Source: Bryobacteraceae bacterium
GTDB lineage: Bacteria; Acidobacteriota; Terriglobia; Bryobacterales; Bryobacteraceae
Length of the DNA stretch: 64,000 nucleotides
Assembly: GCA_019752335.1 (NCBI GenBank)
Contig: JAIEMJ010000011.1
Coordinates: 234,873-298,872, forward strand
Reading direction: 5' to 3'
Made by a program: the position numbers and the translations under genes. Positions 58,058-64,000 of the stretch are shown in pieces; position 1 is the stretch's first letter, and the number at the start of each line of letters is the position of its first letter. The notes beneath the pieces are model-generated. The model was not told the origin of the DNA and ran no database searches. It saw nothing but the letters and a program-made list of their open reading frames with translations.

Positions 58058-59242
58058 CTATTTGGCCGCTACGACGGCCTGCTTGCGGCTCCCCAGGTAC
58101 TCGCGCAGATAGATGACGATCGGCGCGGCGATGAAGATCGAAGAATAGGTTCCGACGATGATACCAACAACCAGGGCAAACGCAAAACCATGTAGTACCG
58201 GTCCGCCAAAAAGATAGAGGGCCAGGCACGTTAAAAATGTCAAACCCGCCGTCAGCGTGGTCCGGCTGAGGGTCTGATTCAAACTCAAGTTCACGATCTT
58301 GTCATAAGCTTCGCGCCGAATCAACTTTTGATTTTCGCGAATCCGGTCGAAGACGACGATCGTGTCATTCATCGAATAGCCCACCAAGGTGAGCAACGCG
58401 GCCACCACAGTGAGATCAATCGGCTTGTTGAACAACGAGAACAAGCCTACGGTCATAATCGTGTCGTGGAAGACGGCCACCACGGCCGCCAGTCCATAAG
58501 TCCACTCAAAGCGGAAGGCGATGTAGATCAGCATCGCGGCCAGCGCGTAGAGCGTCGCCAGCAAGGCCTGGTTACGCAACTCACCGGTCACCTTCGGACT
58601 CACCACCTCGACGTTGCGGATGGAGAACTTTGCCAACGCCAACTCCTGCTTCAACACCGGCATCATGGCCGGGGTAACGCCCGGCACACTGGCCAGTTCG
58701 TCCAGGCTGCCAATCAGGCCAGAACGAGGCGGCGTGTTGCGATACGTGAGCATCGCCTGAGCCGCTTCCGTCAACTGGATGTCATTAAGAGAGACACCAG
58801 CGCGAGAAAAGGGTTCCCGGAGTTTTTCAACCAGGTTGTCCTGGCCCACGTTATGGAAGTCGAGCTTGCCGGGCGTGGTAGCGAACATCGTCGACAACGT
58901 CTGGACGATCTGCCCGCGGGCGGCCTGCAGGGCCAGCGCACGCGATTCCGCCGTGCCTTCCTTCAGTTCGACGCCGATCTGCAGGTCGTTCGCGCCGGAG
59001 ACCTCCTGCACGGTGATCTCGCCCTTGATGGCCTGGCCAAGCGCCTTGCGGATTTCATCCACCGGCGGACGACTGGAGAAGCGCACGTCAATCAACGCGC
59101 CGCCCCGGAAGTCCAGGCCGTACTCTGGGCCGCCCTTGAGCACCAAGCTCCCAATCCCCAACGCGGTAACCACCAGCGAGAAGATGATGAAGGGCCATTT
59201 CTTGCCCAGAAAGTCGTAATTCGTGTCCTTGAATATGTGCAT
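58058..59242 (-). CDS. secF: protein translocase subunit SecF
   Basis: Accessory translocase component of 394 residues. Helix 1 (WPFIIFSLVVTALGIGSLVL) is followed by the SecF signature GPEYGLDFRGGALIDVRF, a periplasmic domain, then the five-helix RND-like bundle with SLDELASVPGV, LVGYSMNDTIVVFDRIREN and LFGGPVLHGFAFALVVGI. It uses the proton gradient to pull proteins through SecYEG. It is somewhat longer than the E. coli protein (about 320), owing to a larger periplasmic domain. It lies 162 bases after secD. Confidence 0.96.
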   Translation of the reverse strand: MHIFKDTNYDFLGKKWPFIIFSLVVTALGIGSLVLKGGPEYGLDFRGGALIDVRFSSRPPVDEIRKALGQAIKGEITVQEVSGANDLQIGVELKEGTAESRALALQAARGQIVQTLSTMFATTPGKLDFHNVGQDNLVEKLREPFSRAGVSLNDIQLTEAAQAMLTYRNTPPRSGLIGSLDELASVPGVTPAMMPVLKQELALAKFSIRNVEVVSPKVTGELRNQALLATLYALAAMLIYIAFRFEWTYGLAAVVAVFHDTIMTVGLFSLFNKPIDLTVVAALLTLVGYSMNDTIVVFDRIRENQKLIRREAYDKIVNLSLNQTLSRTTLTAGLTFLTCLALYLFGGPVLHGFAFALVVGIIVGTYSSIFIAAPIVIYLREYLGSRKQAVVAAK

Positions 59243-59404
59243 GTATCAGACTTAGCCGGCCAGCGCCGGACAGCCCGCGAACAAGATACACTTGCCGCCA
59301 AAAACTGTACCAGACACCACTCGACTCCTCAAAGTTCCCGATTCGGCGAAATTATTTCCGCGCTGCCCCGGAAACCCCATCTTTCCTTCAAATCTTTCTC
59401 TAGC

Positions 59405-61021
59405 TCAAATGCTGAGCTTTTCCACTTTCTTTCCCGAGAGCTCCCAATCGAAGATCACCCGGGAGACAAACACGGCGGTGAAGACATTCGCCAGCAAGCC
59501 CAAGACGAGACTCACGGCAAAGCCCTTCACCTGCGTGGTGCCAAATACAAAGAGCAACAAGCAAGAGACCACCGTGGTGACGTGCGTATCGACGATCGTC
59601 AGGAAGGCCTTGCCAAAACCAGCCGCCACCGCCGCCGACGGGCCCTTGCCCGACGCCAGTTCCTCGCGGATGCGCTCAAAGATGAGCACATTCGAGTCGA
59701 CGGCCATACCAATCAGCAGCACGATGCCGGCGATGCCCGGCAACGTCAGCACCGCGCCGAAGTAAGCCAGCGCGGCAATCAAAATTACGGCGTTCAGAAT
59801 CAGCGCCAGCGAAGCGTTGATCCCGGCCTTCTTGTAGTAGATCAACATGGCCGCGATGACGGCGATGAGACCAGCGATGCCGGAGACGAGCCCCTGGCGG
59901 ATGGAGTCCGCGCCAAGCGACGGTCCGACGCTGCGCTCCTCGAGGTATTGCAGGCTCGCCGGAAGAGAACCCGCCTTGAGGACCAGAGCCAAGTCAGCGG
60001 CGGCCTGCTGGTCGCCGGCGCCGGTGATGCGGCCATTATCGGAGATCTTGCTCTCGATGGTGGGCGCGCTGCGGACGCGCTTGTCGAGCACAATGGCCAA
60101 CTGCTTGCCGATGTTGGCTTCGGTGTAGCGTTCAAAGCGGCGGGCGCCGTCCTGGCTGAGCACGAAGCTCGTCTCCCAGCGTCCGGTCTGCGGGTCCTGG
60201 CTGGCGCGGGAATCGCGCACGTCGCGACCGGTGACCACAGGGCTGCGCTCCAGCAGATACCAGCTCTCGCCGCCTTGGGCACTGCGCTCGCTCTGCAGCG
60301 CCACGGTGCCCGGGGGCAACACGCCATTGAACTGGGACATCATCTGCTCGCGGCCCTGGAAGGGGCCTTCCTTCACGGGGAAGAGCTCCAACATGGCCGC
60401 CGTCTGAATGATCTGCTTGATGCGCGCCGGATCATCGACCCCGGGCAACTGGATCAGCAGTTCGGAATCGTCTTCCGAACGGCCGCGCTGCTGCACGGAG
60501 CTTTCCGCCACGCCGAGCGCGTTGATGCGCTTCTCGATGGTGGAAAGGGCGCGGTTCAGGGTGTCACGCCGCAGGGCGAGCGCGGCGGTCTTCTTCAAGG
60601 TCAAGCGGAGGTCACTACCCACGCTGCCCATGTCCCACTGCTGGCCGAGCTGTTCGGTGATGATGGTGCGCGCTTCGCGCGTCTTATTGGCGTCCAGGCC
60701 CTTCACCGTGATCTCGATCTTGCCGGCGTCGGCCAAGGTCTGGGGATCATTGCGGTCAATCGCGCCATAGTTGATCACGCCTTTGCGGAACTCGTCCCGC
60801 AGGCGTTCGATCACCTGGTCGGCCTCGGCGCGGAAAGCATCCTGCACCTGTACCTGGACGACCAACTGGCTGCCGCCTTTCAGGTCGAGACCGAGCTTGA
60901 TATTGTTGTTGAAATTATCGACGAGCTCTTTCTGGCTCTTCGGCAATCCCACGATGCCATAAAGGCAAACGAGCACCGTCGCGACGATGATGCCCACTTT
61001 GTAATAAAGATGTCTTCGCAT
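59405..61021 (-). CDS. secD: protein translocase subunit SecD
   Basis: Partner of SecF, 538 residues. It starts with a membrane helix (VGIIVATVLVCLYGIVGLP) and the SecD signature NNIKLGLDLKGGSQLVVQV. The large periplasmic P1 domain (about 60-330) includes ELLIQLPGVDDPARIKQII. The membrane bundle has GLIAVIAAMLIYYKKAGI and LIGMAVDSNVLIFERIREEL with the conserved Asp. It reads directly after yajC (19-base gap), the conserved yajC-secD-secF order. The antisense strand is open over a long distance but is not coding. Confidence 0.97.
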   Translation of the reverse strand: MRRHLYYKVGIIVATVLVCLYGIVGLPKSQKELVDNFNNNIKLGLDLKGGSQLVVQVQVQDAFRAEADQVIERLRDEFRKGVINYGAIDRNDPQTLADAGKIEITVKGLDANKTREARTIITEQLGQQWDMGSVGSDLRLTLKKTAALALRRDTLNRALSTIEKRINALGVAESSVQQRGRSEDDSELLIQLPGVDDPARIKQIIQTAAMLELFPVKEGPFQGREQMMSQFNGVLPPGTVALQSERSAQGGESWYLLERSPVVTGRDVRDSRASQDPQTGRWETSFVLSQDGARRFERYTEANIGKQLAIVLDKRVRSAPTIESKISDNGRITGAGDQQAAADLALVLKAGSLPASLQYLEERSVGPSLGADSIRQGLVSGIAGLIAVIAAMLIYYKKAGINASLALILNAVILIAALAYFGAVLTLPGIAGIVLLIGMAVDSNVLIFERIREELASGKGPSAAVAAGFGKAFLTIVDTHVTTVVSCLLLFVFGTTQVKGFAVSLVLGLLANVFTAVFVSRVIFDWELSGKKVEKLSI

Positions 61022-61040
61022 TTCTTGTTTCTTGCCTACA

Positions 61041-61385
61041 CTAGGATTTCTTCTCGCCCGTGGATCCCGTCGCCGCTGGACCCGTTACGGTGGTGGCGGT
61101 GACCGAGGCGCGCGAAATCTGGAGTTTGATATTGTCCGGCTTAACTTGCAGCACCAGCGTATCATCCTCTTTGTTGATGCGGTAAACCGTGCCCACAATT
61201 CCGCCGGAAGTGACGACGACGTCGCCGCTCTTCAGGCTGTCCACCATAGCCTTTTGCTGCTTTTTCTGGCGCTGCATGGGCAGAAAGAGCAGAAAATAAA
61301 AGACGACCATGATCAGCACCATGGGCAGAATCTGCAGGAGCTGACTGGGTTGTTGCTGGATGAAAAAGCCGAGGAGGTTATGCAC
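61041..61385 (-). CDS. yajC: preprotein translocase subunit YajC
   Basis: Small membrane protein of 114 residues in the SecDF-YajC complex. One helix (LPMVLIMVVFYFLLFLPM) is followed by basic QRQKKQQKAMVDSLKSGDVV and VTSGGIVGTVYRINKEDDTL, a full family match, with a Thr/Ala-rich tail. The start is GTG at 61385 with a poor Shine-Dalgarno match. It is the first gene of the long leftward block. Its promoter lies in the 252-base region shared with guaA, where a TTGACA occurs on the minus strand near 61550 without a clear -10. Confidence 0.94.
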   Translation of the reverse strand: MHNLLGFFIQQQPSQLLQILPMVLIMVVFYFLLFLPMQRQKKQQKAMVDSLKSGDVVVTSGGIVGTVYRINKEDDTLVLQVKPDNIKLQISRASVTATTVTGPAATGSTGEKKS

Positions 61386-61573
61386 CGGGTTGTTGACTCA
61401 AAGTTTGCCGCTCACCGGGAACCATGGAGACGCCCCTCGCCCGGGCCTCTGAGCAGCCGTCCGGGAAGCCCCGGATCGTCAAGCAAAAACCTTAGCGTGG
61501 ACGCAATGATCCCAAGAAATTTAGACTGACGCATTGAGGACGCGATGTCAAGGAAGCGGAGGACCTAACTCCC

Positions 61574-61617
61574 TCCAGTACCCCCAGTTTGGGGGTATCC
61601 CCCATCGATTCCAGTAC
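61574..61617 (+). promoter_or_regulatory. hairpin flanked by direct repeats just upstream of guaA
   Basis: TACCCCCA-GTT-TGGGGGTA (61579-61597) is a perfect 8-bp stem. It overlaps the first of two TCCAGTAC direct repeats (61574-61581 and 61610-61617), whose starts are 36 bases apart. The second repeat ends 20 bases before the guaA start. With no T-run it is not an intrinsic terminator. It may be an operator or an attenuator-like leader. No purine-riboswitch core was recognised. Confidence 0.45.
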
Positions 61618-61637
61618 AAATCGGGTTACTCTAGGAT

Positions 61638-63383
61638 TTGGAACAAGCGCAAGTGAGCGTCCTCGACACGGGAGGACAGTACTGTCATCTGATTGCCCGC
61701 CGCGTCCGGGAGTTGGGGATTTACGCCAACGTATTGCCGTGTGATACGCCGCCCGAGCGGCTGGCCAAGTGCCGTGCGCTCATCATTTCCGGCGGCCCGG
61801 CGAGTGTTTACGCCCCCGGCAGCCCCTTACTTCACCCCGGCACCCTCGCGCTCGGCATCCCCTTGCTCGGCATCTGCTACGGCCAGCAAATCATCGCGCA
61901 CCAGCTCGACGGCCACGTTGAACCAGGAACAAAAGGCGAATATGGACTCGCCCACCTGGATCTGTCGCCTTCGCCACTCTTTGCGGGCCTGGCGGGACGC
62001 CAGCAAGTCTGGATGAGCCATCGCGACCAGGTGGACCGGCTGCCCTCCGGCTTTCGATTGCTCGGCAGCACGGACACTTGTCCCATCGCGGCCATCGGCG
62101 ACGATGCGCGGCGGATTTACGGCTTGCAGTTTCACCCGGAAGTCGTGCAGACCCTGGGCGGCCGCCAGATCCTCGAGAATTTCGTATTCGCGATCGCCAG
62201 CTGCGTCCGGGACTGGGAGCCGGCGCACCAGCTTCCGGTGGTGGAGGAGCAAATCCGCGCCATGGCCGGCGATCGCTCTGTCTTTTTCTTCGCCTCCGGT
62301 GGCGTGGACTCGACGGTGGCTTACACCGTCTGCCTGCGCGCCTTGGGTCCGGAGCGGGTCCACGCGACCTACGTCGATACGGGATTGATGCGCGAGGGCG
62401 AGACGGAATTCGTACGCGGCGTTTTCGAGTCTTTGGCGAAGGGCAGCTTCACGGTCGCCGACGCGCGGCAGGAATTCCTCGGGCAACTGGCGACCGCGCG
62501 TGACCCGGAGGCCAAGCGGCTGATCATCGGCGAGGAGTTCGTCGCGGTGCAGCAACGCATCCTCGAAAGCGGGCATTACCTCGACGGCGACTGGATTCTG
62601 GGCCAGGGGACGATTTACCCCGACACGATTGAGTCCGGTGGGACGAAGCAGGCCGACTTGATCAAGACGCATCACAATCGCGTCGCGGGCATTCAAAAGC
62701 TGATGGAGCAGAACCGCCTGGTGGAGCCGTTGCGGGAATTCTATAAGGACGAGGTGCGGCAACTGGGCCGCGCGCTCGGCCTGCCGGACGCGCTGCTCGA
62801 CCGTCATCCCTTCCCGGGTCCCGGCCTCGCCATTCGCTGCCTCTGCCATGGCGAGCACGCCAAGCTCGAAAAGACCGAGGATGGCTGGCTGATGCCGGTC
62901 CGCACCGTGGGCGTCCAGGGCGATTCACGAACCTATCGAGCGGTGCTGGTGATCGGCGAACCGGACCATGCCTTGGCCACGGAAATCGCCAATCGAGATG
63001 CGCGCGTCAATCGCGTCGTAGCTTGCCTGGCGTCGCACGCACCCGTCGGGGACTTACAGGTATTTCCGAGTAACTTGAGCGAGCAGCGGCTGGAGACCTT
63101 GCGGCAGGCCGACGCGCTGGTGCGGCGCTTGTCGGACGAGTCCGGGTACGACCGGACGATCTGGCAATTTCCGGTAGTCCTGATCCCGGCCGGCACGCCG
63201 GAGCGGCCGGATTCGATCGTGCTGCGCCCGATTGACTCGGTGGATGGCATGACCGCGACGGCGACGGCGATTCCTTCCGGCTTGGCCAGTGAGATGACCG
63301 AGGCGCTCTTGGCGTTGCCCGGTATCGCGGCGGTTTTTTTGGATCTGACACACAAGCCACCGGGAACGATCGAATGGGAATAA
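61638..63383 (+). CDS. guaA: GMP synthase (glutamine-hydrolysing), divergent form
   Basis: Makes GMP from XMP, ATP and glutamine. Class I amidotransferase domain: LDTGGQYCHLIARRVREL, LGICYGQQ with Cys80, and LQFHPEVVQ with His166 and Glu168. Synthetase domain: P-loop FFASGGVDSTVAY (220-225), GTIYPDTIESG, HHNRVAGIQKLMEQNRLVEP and HPFPGPGLAIRCL. The dimerisation domain ends GTIEWE. At 581 residues it exceeds the usual 515-525 and varies at several normally invariant positions (DTGGQYCHLI instead of DFGGQYTQLI). The TTG at 61638 or the GTG at 61653 may be the true start. It overlaps the DinB-like gene by 10 bases. Confidence 0.93.
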   Translation: MEQAQVSVLDTGGQYCHLIARRVRELGIYANVLPCDTPPERLAKCRALIISGGPASVYAPGSPLLHPGTLALGIPLLGICYGQQIIAHQLDGHVEPGTKGEYGLAHLDLSPSPLFAGLAGRQQVWMSHRDQVDRLPSGFRLLGSTDTCPIAAIGDDARRIYGLQFHPEVVQTLGGRQILENFVFAIASCVRDWEPAHQLPVVEEQIRAMAGDRSVFFFASGGVDSTVAYTVCLRALGPERVHATYVDTGLMREGETEFVRGVFESLAKGSFTVADARQEFLGQLATARDPEAKRLIIGEEFVAVQQRILESGHYLDGDWILGQGTIYPDTIESGGTKQADLIKTHHNRVAGIQKLMEQNRLVEPLREFYKDEVRQLGRALGLPDALLDRHPFPGPGLAIRCLCHGEHAKLEKTEDGWLMPVRTVGVQGDSRTYRAVLVIGEPDHALATEIANRDARVNRVVACLASHAPVGDLQVFPSNLSEQRLETLRQADALVRRLSDESGYDRTIWQFPVVLIPAGTPERPDSIVLRPIDSVDGMTATATAIPSGLASEMTEALLALPGIAAVFLDLTHKPPGTIEWE

Positions 63384-63853
63384 ATATTGATTTCGCGCAA
63401 ATCCTCGACCAGGTAGAGCCGCGCCTGCGAGCGGTGACGAATTGGCGGGAACCGCTGGGCCCGGACAAGTGGACCCGCATCGAGTTACTCGGCCACTTAC
63501 TCGACTCGGCCGCCAACAATCATCAGCGTTTCGTTCGCGCGCTGTCGGAAGGTTCGTTGGTTTGGCCCGGCTATGACCAGAACGCGCACGTGGCGGTGCA
63601 GCTCTTCGCCGAGGCGGACCCGGGCAATCTCGTGACCCTGGTACTTAGTTTCAATCGCCACCTGGCCTGGCTGTTCACTCGTTTTCCGGAAGACAAGCTG
63701 GCCGCCGAGTGCCGCATCGGCGATGACGCACCGATGACGCTTGAGACGCTGGCGCTCGACTACATCGCCCACGCCGAGCACCATCTGCGGCAGTTGCTTG
63801 GCCCAGCGGGGATCGCCTGGTCCGGCCGTCCGTGGCCGCCGTTTCAGGGGTAG
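63374..63853 (+). CDS. DinB-like (YfiT-type) putative metal-dependent protein
   Basis: Four-helix-bundle DinB-family protein of 159 residues. Helix 1 is preceded by IDFAQILDQVEPRLRAVT. The metal-site His residues are expected in ELLGHLLDSAANNHQRF and DYIAHAEHHLRQLLGP, a pattern like YfiT/DinB_2 thiol-dependent hydrolases and transferases. The substrate is unknown. The ATG at 63374 lies inside the guaA end, so translation is probably coupled. Confidence 0.8.
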   Translation: MGINIDFAQILDQVEPRLRAVTNWREPLGPDKWTRIELLGHLLDSAANNHQRFVRALSEGSLVWPGYDQNAHVAVQLFAEADPGNLVTLVLSFNRHLAWLFTRFPEDKLAAECRIGDDAPMTLETLALDYIAHAEHHLRQLLGPAGIAWSGRPWPPFQG

Positions 63854-63917
63854 GGAGTCGGCCTTTCGAGTGTCGACACCGCCCAGGGAGAGCGTTCGTA
63901 AGGTTCCGCCTGCAAAG

Positions 63918-64000
63918 CTAAGGGGTGGGCGGCTCCCAGTCGGCGGGGCGGCCGAGGTTGATGTTGATGTGGCGCTGGAAGGCGCGGCGCTTGGCTTCGG
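63918..64000 (-). CDS. C-terminal fragment of a leftward gene, cut by window end
   Basis: On the minus strand the last 26 codons read EAKRRAFQRHININLGRPAD then WEPPTP and a TAG stop (63920-63918). The frame stays open to base 64000, and the composition looks coding. It is too short to assign a family. It converges on the DinB-like gene across 64 bases. Confidence 0.45.
   Translation of the reverse strand, partial: EAKRRAFQRHININLGRPADWEPPTP

Noticed and set aside
58328..61102. A 924-codon open frame antisense to secF and secD
   Set aside because: Both opposite-strand genes are unmistakable SecD and SecF. The antisense translation is low-complexity and rich in His, Arg and Gln, as expected from the complement of GC-rich codons.
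61579..61597. Intrinsic terminator upstream of guaA
   Set aside because: The stem is perfect, but no T-run follows on either strand.
61386..61637. Purine riboswitch before guaA
   Set aside because: No conserved purine-aptamer junction or loop-loop sequences were recognised.
1..64000. CRISPR arrays, rRNA or tRNA genes, transposases, prophage genes
   Set aside because: Looked for in all intergenic stretches and found none. The repeated units at 27.6-31.3 kb are protein repeats and gene duplication, not spacer-repeat arrays.

Overview
This GC-rich, densely coding 64 kb window looks like chromosome from an Acidobacteriota bacterium, probably of the Solibacter/Bryobacter (Bryobacterales) type. 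That placement is an inference. It rests on a 1147-residue Oar-like TonB-dependent receptor with an N-terminal carboxypeptidase-regulatory domain, many secreted peptidases (S41, S9, M28, M23, tricorn-like), a GT-C/TPR membrane protein of the TMTC type, a GPRTxxGK-motif protein, and a dnaK-dnaJ-hspR operon. No rRNA, tRNA, CRISPR array, transposase or prophage gene was seen. One RNA gene, the small bacterial SRP RNA, lies just upstream of dnaX.

Layout. 0-5 kb: the end of a retropepsin-like protease, then the leftward heat-shock operon dnaK-dnaJ-hspR. Its promoter carries a HAIR-like operator and lies inside the start of a divergent modA. 5-13.4 kb: gamma-glutamyltransferase, an envelope M23 peptidase, a rhodanese, an S41 peptidase with an overlapping small exported protein, accD, a YihX-like HAD phosphatase, and a split chromate transporter. 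13.4-17.5 kb: the conserved SRP RNA-dnaX-ybaB-recR block followed by a type II NADH dehydrogenase, then a 33-bp inverted repeat. 17.8-27.5 kb: a Tat-exported aldo/keto reductase coupled to a YjbQ protein, an M28 peptidase, the Oar-like receptor with a strong terminator, an ABHD18-like hydrolase, a small basic exported peptide and the ABC-F ATPase Uup.

27.6-31.3 kb holds the most unusual content: two tandem paralogous secreted proteins, each built from four copies of a roughly 130-residue unit with two cysteines per unit. They share similar upstream inverted repeats and a nearly identical 3' patch that suggests gene conversion. 31.5-39.3 kb: an orphan secretin, a giant tricorn-like protease, a repeat-bearing intergenic stretch, a GPRTxxGK protein overlapping a prepilin peptidase tail to tail, cytochrome oxidase subunit III and a PH-like membrane protein. 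39.3-47 kb: proS, a class V aminotransferase, YihY, hpt, rsfS, xerD and a CCA-adding-type nucleotidyltransferase with a GRP-rich tail. 47-54.4 kb: another PH-like membrane protein, a second M23 peptidase, an S9 peptidase, a MutT-type Nudix protein, an IscU/SufU-like scaffold and the TMTC-type protein.

54.4-61.4 kb is a long leftward export and energy-transduction block: yajC-secD-secF-tonB-exbB-exbD-exbD-TPR lipoprotein. It joins Sec export with the TonB motor that would power receptors such as the Oar-like protein. 61.6-64 kb: a divergent guaA, a DinB-like protein and the tail of a leftward gene.
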